Assembly (NCBI GenBank): GCA_964446585.1
Contig: CAYUPI010000029.1
Coordinates: 6,559 to 70,558, forward strand
Direction: 5' to 3'
DNA length: 64,000 bases
From: CAYUPI01 sp964446585
Lineage (GTDB): Bacteria; Verrucomicrobiota; Verrucomicrobiia; Limisphaerales; UBA8199
Part shown: piece by piece, positions 26,671 through 36,493 of the stretch
Numbering within the stretch: position 1 is the first letter of the stretch
How the letters are laid out: every line of letters begins with the position of its first letter
Translations under genes and position numbers: made by a program
Notes under the pieces: generated by a model
Databases searched by the model: none
Told to the model about the DNA's origin: nothing
What the model saw: the letters and a program-made list of their open reading frames with translations, nothing else

Positions 26671-29600
26671 CTAATCGCAACGGGCGCGGTAGAAGCGGGC
26701 TGCAGGTAGCGAGTTGGTATCCTGAAACACGAGGGTACCGCCGGTTCCAATTAACGACGCGGACAAAGGAGTCCAGGCAGGGTCGTTCAGAGAATTCTTG
26801 TATTCGACTGTGTAATTCAAACCGGCGACGCTGGACAGCGAGACTTGGAAACCGGTCCCCCATTGGGTCCTCAGCACGGGCGGCACCAGGACTCTCAGAT
26901 TGGCGGCCGGGCTCGTGGCCGATCCAGATGCATTGGTAACGTTCACTGCATAGCTGCCCGACTGAGCGGGTTGCACGTTCGTCAAAGTCAGTATGGCGCC
27001 GGTCTGGCCCGGCAGCGGTGAGCCGTTGAAGAGCCATTGATACAGGAGGGGAGGAGTGTTGGTCGTCGTCGCGCTAAAACTCACAGCCGACCCGGCGAGG
27101 GCCACCTGATTGCTGGGTTGGAGGCTGATAGATGGCGGGCCGATCACGGTTGAGGCGCAGCAAACCGCGATGCTGTCGGAAACGGAGAGCGAATCGACGT
27201 ACCAGCCCACGCCTCCGTAGGTGTTGGCCGTGTCGGTCGCACACGCCCAACGCAGTTGGATGCTCTGGCCCGCGGCCGTGGCGGGCATGCCGACAGTGGT
27301 CGTGATCCAACCACCGGAATCTCCAACCCAGGCCTGGCGTCCTCCGAGAGGATTGTCGGAGCCGGTGGAGATTTCGCCATTGTAACCGCCGGCCAGGAAG
27401 CTGCCTCCAGCGGTGAGAATATCCGTGAAGCCTCCGCCGCCGAGCTGGATTTCAAGCACACCTCCATCGAAGTAAGTTGCCGCACCTTTCCGCGCGTGCA
27501 TCTCCAGATTGTAGTTGTGTCGGAAGGTCAGTTGCGCTGTCCCTGAGGTGATTGCAATCGGAGGAGAAACGAGCGCGTTTTCGCCTGGGGTGTCAGCATC
27601 TGCGATAAAAGCCGCATTGGGAGTGGTATCGAACGCGTTAGTTACGGTAGTCCAGTCCGTCTCGACACCGGTCACCGGCGCAGTCGCCCAACCGGCCGGC
27701 AATGCGGGCGCGGTTACCGCGTCGAAAGTGGCGGAGAAGTTTGTTAGAGAAACGACCTGACCGAGCGGAATGTTGAAGCTCACATTGCCCAGGTTGGTTA
27801 GGCCATCCTGAAGTTGGACCGTGGCAGTAATGCTTGCGCCGCACACACCGCTGGCTGTGAACGCAAATGCCCGGCTTGCTATTCCGCCCGCGGCTAAAGC
27901 GCCGTAGAGTTGGGGACCACTCGGGGCGGTGACTCCGCCGCTGGTCTGGAGCGTAGCCAGCAAGTTGGCTGTGGCGGAGCCGCCCACATTCTTCAGACCG
28001 ATGTCCACGCTCACCGTTTCGCCTGGGTCCACTGCGCCGTTGGTGCAGGTTTCGAGTGTCAGCGTCAGGCTGTTCGTAACAATCGAAGGAGCAGGAAGAC
28101 CCGCCAGAGCATCGATCAGGCCGCTGCCGGCCGGTGCGCCCCAGCCCGTGCAGAGGTCGTAGCCGCTCACGGCGTAAAAGCGGCTCGGGCTGGTGATACT
28201 GGTGTTGTTGCCGATGACGACGTCGTGCAGGGCCGACGCATAACCGGGCGCCTGCCCCAGCGCATATATGGCGGGGTTGAGAAAACCAACGCGATTCAAA
28301 CCGTTCGCGGCAGCTTGCTGGTTGATGAGGGCCGTGAAGGCGGCCCAGAGGGGCGTGGCGCAACTCGTGCCGCCAAAGGCTCCGCTACTGCCGTTATTGT
28401 ATCGGACATAAATGTTGTCGGCGACCATTGCCACGTCGGGAATGTTGCGCATCAAGGTCGAGCCCTGGCTGGCGGCCATGGCCACGCCTTGCTGCCAGCC
28501 AGGGATGGTGTAAGAGGTGCTGATGCCGCCGCCCGTTCCCGTGCCGCTGCCCCAGTTCCATACCGTTTCCGAAACCCACGCACCTCCGGGTCCCGTCGTG
28601 GTCAAGGTGGTCCCGCCGACGCTGACAATGTAGGGATCGTCCGCAGGCTTATCGATTGTGCTGGCGTAGGCGTCATTGTCGCCGGACGCATTGAAGTAAC
28701 ACTGTCCCTGCGCAGCAAATTGCTGAAAAATCTGGTCGGTGGTTGGGCTGAAAGGCGCCCAGGTCCAGGAAGAACTGAGTTGGCTGGCCAGGTTGTCGGT
28801 GGCCATGCGATTCAAGATATCATTGGGAGTGGTGCCTTCATAGACGAGCACATTGGAAAGCCCGGGCGCCATGGAAATGACCATCTCGATGTCGAGGGCG
28901 ACTTCGGAGTTATTGACACCCGCGCCGCCGGTAACCCCATCGAGGAGCACGTTCTGCAATGGCACGTTCGGCAATCCGGCCAGCGATTCGTAGGCCGTGA
29001 TGTCGCTCGCATAGTAGCCATCGAACTGGACAAGGCCGACAATTTGACCGGTTCCGGTCAGCGAAACGCCGGGCGCGTACGCTGCGCGGAAATCATTACC
29101 GATATAAGAGCCGCCCGGACCCGAGCCGCCATTGAGTGTCACGCTTCCCGGTTTGCGGGCTGGCACCGGATGGAGACTCGCAGGATGCGGCGGAGAGAAA
29201 CTGTCCAGCCCACTGATGTCCAGTACCGGCACGTCCAAATCGAGGGATGGCTCTGCGTCCGGAGCGTAAAACGTTCTGGCTTCTTTGGGATGCGGGTACA
29301 GGAGCAGCTTCAGATGCAGCGCCTTCTCGAGGTCGCCTACCGAAGCAGCCACATCCAGCAAAACGCGGTTGGGATGAGTGGCGGTTATGGTGAAGCCGTT
29401 CGTCTCCGCGAACTCAATCAGCGCCCGATAATCCTGCTCGGTCGGTCCGAATTTTTCCGTGAACTGGGCCGGGGTCAGATACAGATGAAACTGTGGACTG
29501 GCTGGCTCATAGAGCTGCTGAAGGAGGTTGGTGAGCGCCGCGCGGTTGCGCAGCGGCAAGCCAATCGCCAAGTTCAGCCGTTGCGACGCTGGCAAATGGC

Positions 29601-29769
29601 CAATAGATGTCAGGCCAGCGGCGGCAGCCGGTACGTGGCCGCGCAAGACCTGTCGGCCAGCCGCCCGGGCCATTACTGGCAGCAGCAGGCTCAGAACCGC
29701 ACAGGCGGTGGCAGGAATTCGGTTGAGGAGTAAACGTCCGGCAGTTAAGCCAAACAAATTCTTCTTCAC
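26671..29769 (-). CDS. S53 family protease (sedolisin/kumamolisin type), Ig-like and FYR C-terminal domains
   Basis: A 1032-residue secreted acid-type serine-carboxyl protease. Signal peptide 1-37 (MKKNLFGLTAG...VMARA); pro-kumamolisin activation domain ~40-190; then the catalytic domain with Glu289 and Asp293 (SEVALDIEM), the oxyanion Asp364 (ASGDNDAY) and nucleophile Ser469 (FGGTSCATP). The calcium site region is DLCTGWGAPAGSGLIDAL. Two beta domains follow, then an Ig-like domain (~890-970; PPSISLQPSNQVALAGS...) and a C-terminal domain ending ARFYRARCD. A TTG start at 29799 is possible, but the GTG at 29769 gives a better signal peptide. It likely degrades extracellular protein. Confidence 0.93.
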   Translation of the reverse strand: MKKNLFGLTAGRLLLNRIPATACAVLSLLLPVMARAAGRQVLRGHVPAAAAGLTSIGHLPASQRLNLAIGLPLRNRAALTNLLQQLYEPASPQFHLYLTPAQFTEKFGPTEQDYRALIEFAETNGFTITATHPNRVLLDVAASVGDLEKALHLKLLLYPHPKEARTFYAPDAEPSLDLDVPVLDISGLDSFSPPHPASLHPVPARKPGSVTLNGGSGPGGSYIGNDFRAAYAPGVSLTGTGQIVGLVQFDGYYASDITAYESLAGLPNVPLQNVLLDGVTGGAGVNNSEVALDIEMVISMAPGLSNVLVYEGTTPNDILNRMATDNLASQLSSSWTWAPFSPTTDQIFQQFAAQGQCYFNASGDNDAYASTIDKPADDPYIVSVGGTTLTTTGPGGAWVSETVWNWGSGTGTGGGISTSYTIPGWQQGVAMAASQGSTLMRNIPDVAMVADNIYVRYNNGSSGAFGGTSCATPLWAAFTALINQQAAANGLNRVGFLNPAIYALGQAPGYASALHDVVIGNNTSITSPSRFYAVSGYDLCTGWGAPAGSGLIDALAGLPAPSIVTNSLTLTLETCTNGAVDPGETVSVDIGLKNVGGSATANLLATLQTSGGVTAPSGPQLYGALAAGGIASRAFAFTASGVCGASITATVQLQDGLTNLGNVSFNIPLGQVVSLTNFSATFDAVTAPALPAGWATAPVTGVETDWTTVTNAFDTTPNAAFIADADTPGENALVSPPIAITSGTAQLTFRHNYNLEMHARKGAATYFDGGVLEIQLGGGGFTDILTAGGSFLAGGYNGEISTGSDNPLGGRQAWVGDSGGWITTTVGMPATAAGQSIQLRWACATDTANTYGGVGWYVDSLSVSDSIAVCCASTVIGPPSISLQPSNQVALAGSAVSFSATTTNTPPLLYQWLFNGSPLPGQTGAILTLTNVQPAQSGSYAVNVTNASGSATSPAANLRVLVPPVLRTQWGTGFQVSLSSVAGLNYTVEYKNSLNDPAWTPLSASLIGTGGTLVFQDTNSLPAARFYRARCD

Positions 29770-30408
29770 GTTAGGACTTACGCTGTCACGAGCAGGCAAT
29801 TCTGATTTCGTGGAACCACTGGCTGAGCCGATTCTAGATCAAGAGCAGGAACCGGGCCAGCGAATTCGGATGGGGGATTGCCCCGGTTGAGCGGCGCAGT
29901 TTTGCGGAAATGCTAAGAAAAATGGGTGATTGAACGCATGAGCGCGGAAATGACAACGGTTTGGAGCGGAAAATGATTTTCCACCCTGTAAAGTTGCATT
30001 ACACGACCTCGAGGTTGAGAAACGCTGCCGTGATCCAGCTCCAAGGGCCGCGACAGGCAGACAACTCTACTTATTTTTAGCCGGAACGATTCAGTTAGAA
30101 CACGCTCGCCCTCATCCTTGCCCTCTCCCCCGAGGGAGGGTTCCCGCTTTGGCAGTCTGGGAGACAGTCACCGTTTGGTGTGCGGACGCCGAACTGGAAC
30201 AATCGGACACAAGCGCCGCTGCAGCGGCACCGAAGTCTCGCAGCAGTTAAGCCGAATTGCATCGTTCTGGCTCAGCTAAGCTGAGGAAGGAAGTTTGAAG
30301 GAGGGCAAACTCGCTCCTGATACGCCGATGATTACATTGCGCCGATTTCGCCTAACGATTACTGGAGCGCTACCGCAATGGCGGAAAAAGGCTCTTACGC
30401 CTACGGTA
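29770..30408. other. Intergenic region without recognised genes
   Basis: About 640 bases between the S53 protease start and the end of the next prepilin-like gene. I see a 15-base palindrome CTCAGCT-A-AGCTGAG at 30271-30285, which could be an operator or a small hairpin, and a CCCTC/GAGGG hairpin near 30121-30136. The open frame that enters from 30295 overlaps the prepilin-like gene on the other strand and has no protein character. Confidence 0.6.
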
Positions 30409-31293
30409 TTATTCAGGTGGCGGGTGCGGCGGGGGCACTTTGTTTGGATCCCAGCGGTGGTGCCAATAGAGGGTCCAGAGATTTTCCACTTTCACGGATT
30501 GCACGTGGCCGTCCACGAATCCCATGTTGATCGAGCCGGGCAATTTCCCGGAAGTCACGTTGCGCGGCGCGGCGGACGACGGGAAGTTTCCGTGCCGCGC
30601 AATGGCGCAAAGACATATGCCGGAGTAGCCAGGGGAGGACTCCGCCAGGGGTTCATAGAGGTTTCGGGAGGGAGGATCCTTTTCAAGGGGGAAGCAAGCA
30701 AACCAGACGCAATCGAAGAACATGGGAGTTTGCGTCGGCTTCTGAACGGCCGTGTCTTTATAGAAAAAGTAAGGGTTTCCCTGACCGCCCAAACTATGCG
30801 AAGGGTTAAGCCAACCGTTGATCCCGTAGCTGCCACTGATCCGTGGCCCATAAGCGGATTCCCACCATGACCATGGGGTGTCGGCACTGCCCCCATGGTA
30901 TGACTGCGACCGTGGCTTTGGCGTCGAAGGACAAAGCAGAACCGCGTGCTTTTTGGGGTCGTAATTGATTGAGCTGTAGTTGATCTGGGGGTTGTAATTG
31001 ATTAAGCGGGTTATCCACCAAACCTGATAAAAATAATTGTAGTCAGGGCCATCCTGAACAAAAGAACCACTGTAACAGAAGGCCCCTCCGTTGTCGCTGG
31101 CGTAGATAAGCCCGGCCGTGTTCAACTGTTTGACGTTGTTCAGGCATTGGATCTGTTGCGCCTTGAGCTTGGCTTTGGACAAGGCCGGCAGCAGCAGCGC
31201 CGCGAGAATGGCGATGATGGCAATGACCACCAGCAGTTCGACGAGCGTGAACGCCGGAATGCGCGGCCACTTTGGCTTCAGGGACTTAGTCAT
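30409..31293 (-). CDS. Prepilin-type N-terminal domain protein (variant DG motif)
   Basis: A 294-residue pseudopilin-like protein with leader MTKSLKPKWPRIP, then AFTLVELLVVIAIIAILA, stalk SKAKLKAQQIQCLNNVKQ, and a globular domain rich in Tyr, Trp and Asn. Near the C-terminus MGFVDGHVQSVKVENLW matches the DG-H part of the H-X9-DG signature, but the upstream histidine is replaced. The tail ends in PPPHPPPE. The ATG at 31293 is chosen; the 19 codons upstream have no leader character. It lies 139 bases downstream of the LamG-protein stop. Confidence 0.87.
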   Translation of the reverse strand: MTKSLKPKWPRIPAFTLVELLVVIAIIAILAALLLPALSKAKLKAQQIQCLNNVKQLNTAGLIYASDNGGAFCYSGSFVQDGPDYNYFYQVWWITRLINYNPQINYSSINYDPKKHAVLLCPSTPKPRSQSYHGGSADTPWSWWESAYGPRISGSYGINGWLNPSHSLGGQGNPYFFYKDTAVQKPTQTPMFFDCVWFACFPLEKDPPSRNLYEPLAESSPGYSGICLCAIARHGNFPSSAAPRNVTSGKLPGSINMGFVDGHVQSVKVENLWTLYWHHRWDPNKVPPPHPPPE

Positions 31294-31431
31294 CGTCCGT
31301 ATGTCCTGCGCTCGGAACGGTCCGCTAACGACGTTCGTTCGCCGGAGCATGCCCTGCTCACGGTGGTGGCTAGGGGCCCTTGCATTCGACGGCCGCAGCG
31401 AGCCGCATTTTCAAGGCGGTTAACCTGACTC

Positions 31432-34400
31432 TCAGAGCCTGAGCCGGTAGAACTTCCTCGCAGCGGTAGGCGGCACCGTGCGAGGAGACATTGCGCCTTC
31501 TACATCGGTGTACGGCCCTGTGACCACGTCTGCCGACTGGAGCACACCGACGTCCCACCTTAAAATGGCGTTGGTTCCGCTTCGCGTCACCGAGAGGCTG
31601 AATGGAGCATTGGTGAAGCTAAAGTTGTTGGTGACGGCAGCGATGAAGATCGAAGCCGCTTCCAACGGCGTGAGCGCCTTCTTCCAGACGCCGAGATCAT
31701 CAATGGTGCCCGAGCCGGCCTCTTTATATCTGCCAGTGGGATCCTGGCCGATGGTGAACCAATTGCTGGTGTCTATGTTGCCCGCGGCCGCAGCCGTTGT
31801 GCCGGCCTGCCGGTTGAGTTTGACCGCCACACCGTCCAGGTAGTTAAAGTTACCAGCCTGGCGGTCGAAGACATGCACGAGGTGATGCCAGTTCCCATCG
31901 TCAATTGAAAACTTCTCGCCCCGGCCCCCGACACCGTTGCCCGCCCGATCGAAAATAGACAAGGCCCAGCCGCCGACGTAACTCTCGGGAGCCTTGCCAT
32001 ACGTCCAAGCGAAACACAGACCGGCGCCGAAGGTCGAATTAGTGGCGGAGCAGAAGAATGGCAGGTCGCCCCATTCGGCAGCCGGCGCGTCGCTATTCCT
32101 TATCCAGAAGGCAACCGTGAAGTTGACATTGGAACTGAAATGGAGGTCTGGACGGTCGCCCAACGTCGCGTAGAAACACTCCAAGTTTGTCCCGAACCCA
32201 TCCGGATCAATCGTTTTGAAATGCAGAGCATCGCCGAGTTGCCCAGAGATAAAAATGGGACTAGAATCGACGTTGCTGCTCTGACCGAAGGCGCCAGTGG
32301 TGACGTGAATCGCAACGCCATTGTTGCCGCGACCGGTGACATCGATCAAGTCGTCGTTAAAAGGCAGGTGCATCACCAGCCCTGGAATCGCTGGAGGGCT
32401 GGTTGGCGCGCTCAGCACCGTGAGATGAACCGGTGCAGTGACAACCCCAGGATTAACGCCGTTGGTTATCGCCACCGTGTAATCGCCAGCGTCACTTAAG
32501 GCGAGCGTGTTTGTATAGACAGAGCGGGTAGCGCCGGCAATGGCCACACTGTCTTTCTTCCATTGGTAACTCAACGGAACCGTGCCATGGGCCGTCACCG
32601 AAAACTTGCCGGGCAGCCCGGCGTAGTTTGTCAATGGTCGGGGCGGGATATCAATAACGGGCGCCAGGTTCGGGCCGTAGGCCGCGGCGTAATGGGCCTG
32701 AACTGTGGCCGCACTCATGGCGTAACCATAGACTGCCACTTCGTCAATGATACCGTTGAAGGTGTTATCGTACGTAGGAGAATTGCCCGAGCGTTTCGAG
32801 CCGATGTTGACGGGGTGAGACGACTTACGAAGTCCATTGGTAGGACCCACGCCGCTGCCCGACAGGTCGCCGTTGACATACAGATACATATTGGTGGAAG
32901 CATGGTCATAGACCGCCACAATATGCTGCCACGTCTCATTCGGGCCGATCGACGCGTTGGTTCCGAAGGCCACTGCGTTGGCTTGTCGCACGAAGAAATG
33001 ATAATTTCCTTGGTTGGCCTCAAGGCAGAACTGTTCGTTCGGGACGGTTCCGGTGGTGCCGGTGCCTTTGGCAATCAGCGCAGCGCCATCCGCCTGTTCC
33101 GAACCATTGGCCCAGCACTCGAGGGTAAAGCTGGTGTTGGTTCCCTCGAAGTTAATGGCGGTGCCACTGATGTAGCCGGCGAAGCTGTTGTCGCCACTGA
33201 ACTCAACCGCCGTGTCGGGATCAATGGCTGGAGCATAGCCCGGCTGACTGAGGGTCGCGCTGGCGTAGATGCCGTCAATTCCCGCGACATAATCGTGGGC
33301 GACATCGCCGCTGGATTCTCCCAGCCGCCAATAGGCCAGCGGCGCGCTCCCAAGCACGGCGCCAGCAAATCCACCAGGAACGGGCAGCACGGTCAGAGTG
33401 ACGGGAGAAGTATTGGTGCCGCCTCTTTCATTGGTGACGGTGCAGGTATAGGCGCCGACTAACGCCGGGCTGGCCACGCTGGTGTAGCTCGAGGATGTCG
33501 CCCCGGGAATCGGCGTGCCATTGGTCTTCCATTGGTAGCTCAAGGGAGCGTTTCCGAGCGCGGTTACTGAGAAGCTAAATGGGCGGCCCGCGTAACGAAT
33601 CACATCCTTGGGTGGAACCGCAACGTAAGGCGCAGAATCGAGGACGGCGACAGTCACGGAGCTTGTGGCCGAGCCGTAGAGGTTGTTGATAATCACGCTG
33701 TAGGTCTGCGTACCAGGTTGAACGTTATTGACCGTCACATTCGTTGCGGTGACTCCTAAAGAGACACTGTTGCTGGTCCACTGGTAGGTCAAGGGCGGAC
33801 TGCCCTCGGCCCAAACTGACAGGTCAAGGGAGTACCCTTTGAAAATCGGGGCTGGCGCCGTCACCGACCTGCTGATGACCGGCGGGATCTGAGCCGCGCT
33901 GTAAATAGCGGCGATGCTCGCGGCGTCGAGAGCGGTACTGAAGATGGCAGGTTCGTCAATCCAGCCGGGAAAATACATGCCGGAAATAGCACTGGCATCG
34001 CTGCGGGAGCCGACCGACCAGCGGTCCGGAGGCGTGGGCGCAATGGCTCCGTGCGTGTTGGTCGCTACGGCCACCAGCGATCCGTTGCGGTAGAGGTTCC
34101 AATTGGCGCCGTCGTAGGTGCCGGCAAGGAAAACCCATTTCCCGAGGTCCTCGGGTGGCATTTTGAACGTTGCCGCGTCGTAATAGGTATCGCTGCCGCC
34201 GTCGGTGGTGCCGACCTCGTAAAAGGGCCCGTCTGGCGAGCCGTACTCGGGACCGCGGCCGATGCGCAGGAAGGTCTCCTGGTAGTCCGTTGGCCCGGCC
34301 CCCGACAAAGGCACGAACCAGCCATGAGCGATGATGTCGCGGAAGTAGTTCCAGTCCCTCGGTTTGATCCAAGCCATTAACGTGATCTTTCCCGAGATGT

Positions 34401-35574
34401 TGAGAGCGACAGGATTGGGTAGCCCGAGATACCCACCGCTGAGGCCATCGTTCAGGATGGCCTTGTTATTGGGGCCAAATCCGGCATAGGGAGGCCCGTC
34501 TTGCGCGGCCAAAACGCCCCACATGTTGGTGCCAGCGGCTTGCGAGCCGAGAACGCCACTGTTGGCGGCGATCGGCAGGCTGGCCGGGTCGGGAGGGGTG
34601 ACCGCGGCTTCATTGAAACCCCAGTAACCAACCGGGTTGTCAGCCAGAATCAGGGCTGCATAGCCCTCGGGATTGGCTGTGGCGGCCGCGAAATGCGCCG
34701 CAACCGAGTTGGAACCCAGTGCGTATGAATAGTACGCCACCTCGTCCACCCACCCGTCGAACCCGCGGTTGCCTGTGATTCCAGTAAACGATATCCACGG
34801 AATGTCGTCCGCGCTCAACTGCCCGCGGAACGGCGTCCCGCCAATGCGGAAAGGCATTCGTGTGTTCCGTTCCAGGGTCGCGAGCTGGCTGAGCGGGAGC
34901 ACCAGGGTACTGACTAATTGACCGTTCACATAAATCCGGCTCTTGCTGCCGGCAAAGATGCCGTCAAAGGTGCAGACCACATGGCGCCACTCGCCAACCT
35001 TGGCATTCAGCGGGGAGCTACCGGTATTGACGATGCCGACATAGCCATCCGGATTGCCCTGGCGAAATTCGATTTGACCCGTGGCATCCACATAAACCAA
35101 ATAGCCGCTGCGGGCGGAGGCAACGGGCTCGTTCATCATGGAAGACAGAATCGCCATGCCCCCCCCCAGGGCGGCATCCCCCAACGAATTGGGCTTCATC
35201 CAAAGCTCAAAACTGAACGCGCCCGGTGCGTTCAGTGCCGGATGGTACGGAACGTCAATCTTCCCCATAGCGTAGGGGGCAGTCGAACCAGGGTTTGTCA
35301 GGCGCACGCAGTTGCCGACGATGCCCGGCTCACCCAATTGCGCATCGGCGACCACATAGCCGTCCAGGATGCTCCCCATCGTGCTCGAGTTGGCGGTTTT
35401 GTTGAGGGCAGGCGAAGTCGCCGTCTCGTTGAACCGCCAGTACGCAAGCGGGCCGAAGGACAGAACGGTAGTGGGATAATCCGCTCCCAGAGTGAGCAGG
35501 CTGGAAAACGCGAGCAGCAGGGTTGCCGCAAGCGGACACGGGCGAATAAAGTGATTGGGTCTAGTAGGTTTCAT
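31432..35574 (-). CDS. Secreted multi-LamG / Ig-like protein with FYR C-terminal domain
   Basis: A 1380-residue exported protein. Signal peptide ~1-30 (cleavage near LGA-DYP). Four LamG/concanavalin-like jelly rolls start at about residues 35 (FGPLAYWRFNE), 310 (DNPVGYWGFNE), 742 (SAPLAYWRLGE) and 1055 (LVMHLPFNDD), each with FTLEC/FSFEL-W and W-H-H/V-V-x-F/Y-D strands. Three Ig-like domains lie at ~565-650, ~650-735 and ~965-1050 (each with PLSYQWK or PLTYQW). The last ~60 residues form the shared tail domain ending KFYRLRL. Carbohydrate or matrix binding is likely; no catalytic motif is seen. An ancient-looking cassette stub and an upstream repeat element precede its start. Confidence 0.9.
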   Translation of the reverse strand: MKPTRPNHFIRPCPLAATLLLAFSSLLTLGADYPTTVLSFGPLAYWRFNETATSPALNKTANSSTMGSILDGYVVADAQLGEPGIVGNCVRLTNPGSTAPYAMGKIDVPYHPALNAPGAFSFELWMKPNSLGDAALGGGMAILSSMMNEPVASARSGYLVYVDATGQIEFRQGNPDGYVGIVNTGSSPLNAKVGEWRHVVCTFDGIFAGSKSRIYVNGQLVSTLVLPLSQLATLERNTRMPFRIGGTPFRGQLSADDIPWISFTGITGNRGFDGWVDEVAYYSYALGSNSVAAHFAAATANPEGYAALILADNPVGYWGFNEAAVTPPDPASLPIAANSGVLGSQAAGTNMWGVLAAQDGPPYAGFGPNNKAILNDGLSGGYLGLPNPVALNISGKITLMAWIKPRDWNYFRDIIAHGWFVPLSGAGPTDYQETFLRIGRGPEYGSPDGPFYEVGTTDGGSDTYYDAATFKMPPEDLGKWVFLAGTYDGANWNLYRNGSLVAVATNTHGAIAPTPPDRWSVGSRSDASAISGMYFPGWIDEPAIFSTALDAASIAAIYSAAQIPPVISRSVTAPAPIFKGYSLDLSVWAEGSPPLTYQWTSNSVSLGVTATNVTVNNVQPGTQTYSVIINNLYGSATSSVTVAVLDSAPYVAVPPKDVIRYAGRPFSFSVTALGNAPLSYQWKTNGTPIPGATSSSYTSVASPALVGAYTCTVTNERGGTNTSPVTLTVLPVPGGFAGAVLGSAPLAYWRLGESSGDVAHDYVAGIDGIYASATLSQPGYAPAIDPDTAVEFSGDNSFAGYISGTAINFEGTNTSFTLECWANGSEQADGAALIAKGTGTTGTVPNEQFCLEANQGNYHFFVRQANAVAFGTNASIGPNETWQHIVAVYDHASTNMYLYVNGDLSGSGVGPTNGLRKSSHPVNIGSKRSGNSPTYDNTFNGIIDEVAVYGYAMSAATVQAHYAAAYGPNLAPVIDIPPRPLTNYAGLPGKFSVTAHGTVPLSYQWKKDSVAIAGATRSVYTNTLALSDAGDYTVAITNGVNPGVVTAPVHLTVLSAPTSPPAIPGLVMHLPFNDDLIDVTGRGNNGVAIHVTTGAFGQSSNVDSSPIFISGQLGDALHFKTIDPDGFGTNLECFYATLGDRPDLHFSSNVNFTVAFWIRNSDAPAAEWGDLPFFCSATNSTFGAGLCFAWTYGKAPESYVGGWALSIFDRAGNGVGGRGEKFSIDDGNWHHLVHVFDRQAGNFNYLDGVAVKLNRQAGTTAAAAGNIDTSNWFTIGQDPTGRYKEAGSGTIDDLGVWKKALTPLEAASIFIAAVTNNFSFTNAPFSLSVTRSGTNAILRWDVGVLQSADVVTGPYTDVEGAMSPRTVPPTAARKFYRLRL

Positions 35575-35589
35575 GTTTTCTTTCGGTAG

Positions 35590-35850
35590 CAGGCCAGCAG
35601 CAGCGCGTATTGCCTGAATTGGACACCACCACAGTTTTGACGCAGGGATCGAACACGGCCGCCGTTTCGACAGAGTGAGGTCCGCCGGCGCTGGCGGTGG
35701 ATTCCAGCGCCGGCGGCCTCACCAACTCCCTGGCGCCGGTTGTGAGGTCAATCCAATAGCGTTCCACCTCCGCGGCGCCCTCGACTTCAGGATCGAGCAG
35801 ACGGACGTTATAGAAACTGGCAGACGAATGTACGGCATTTGGTCTTAGTC
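35590..35850 (-). pseudogene. Stub A: decayed C-terminal cassette of a PA14/CBM-type gene
   Basis: The - strand translation matches the last ~85 residues of the 1029-residue protein at 55422-58511. It starts in the final PA14-like strands (VRLLDPEVEGAAEVERYWID against IRMIHEEGSGGAHCEWYWVN), then TTGARELVRPPALE, SVETAAVF, and TVVVSNSGNTR. The FYRLR end is broken (CCWPA). There is no gene body, start or signal peptide. It sits between repeat element A and the start of the LamG gene, so it is read as a deletion relic. Confidence 0.8.
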
Positions 35851-35865
35851 GCTGCACACAGCTCA

Positions 35866-36108
35866 GCATCGCCTTTTCATTTGGTCCCCGTGCATTTTGA
35901 CCGCTGGCTCCTCAAACACGGGGTTCAGGCAAACTGGGTTTCGTACAGGGCGATACTGGCCTACCTGCTAGCTCGGCCCTGACTTCGAGGCTAAAACTAG
36001 CAGCCTTCCCAAAGATTGCATGTCACCTAAATACGCGACACGTTCGGTGTGGCTCTGGCCCGATTCTTTCGCACTTCGAGGCCGCCGACGTCAGCGCATG
36101 TCTCCGAA
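35866..36108 (-). repeat. Upstream repeat element, copy A
   Basis: A ~243-bp element about 85-90% like copy B (40796-41037) by eye. The core at 36018-36042 reads, on the + strand, GCATGTCACC then TAAATACGCGACACG. A second block, TTTGGTCCCCGTGCATTTTG, lies near 35881-35900. It is placed upstream of the LamG gene, separated by stub A. Confidence 0.85.
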
Positions 36109-36493
36109 CTGGCGCGGATCGCGAAAGGCAGGGCGCATTGTCCTCAGAGTGTGTCTTAAAATTGTAGGAGCGGACGTGAGGAGGCCCTGATCTGCACCAA
36201 GGGCCGTCGAAATTTGAGCCTCCTCACGGGCGTGTTGCCCAAATCCCTTGATGGTAGAGCGCGCTGTCCCAAGCGCGCCGCCATAGGGTCCCAACCTGCG
36301 ATTTTGCTCGAAATCTGCGGTGTTCCTCGGCGCGCTGGGGACAGCGCGCCCTACCTTTCGGCCTTCGCGACAATTGCGCAACACGCCCTCACGTCGGCTC
36401 CTTCAGTGAGGCGGAATTTCCAAACCCGCTCTCAAAGAAATTGGGCGACACGCGCCCATCCCTCGCCGCCTTCGCCGCAACTTCAAAGCTTTG
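36109..36493. other. Gap downstream of the subtilase gene
   Basis: About 385 bases between repeat element A and the subtilase stop. It holds the paired hairpin at 36253-36355. I see no gene; the short frames here run through the hairpin. Confidence 0.6.
36253..36355. repeat. REPIN-like paired hairpin element, second type
   Basis: A 28-bp inverted repeat with two mismatches (36253-36280 and 36328-36355) around a 47-base spacer. Each arm contains a palindrome GCGCTG-TCCC-CAGCGC. It shares the TCCC loop and layout with the element at 24458-24567, but the stem sequence differs. It is in the non-coding gap after the subtilase gene. Confidence 0.9.

Noticed and set aside
35561..35869. Small genes in the gaps (35561-35869, 40227-40805, 40959-41306)
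   Set aside because: Their similarity to the end of the 1029-residue protein explains the open frames; with no start signal or body they are listed as decayed stubs.
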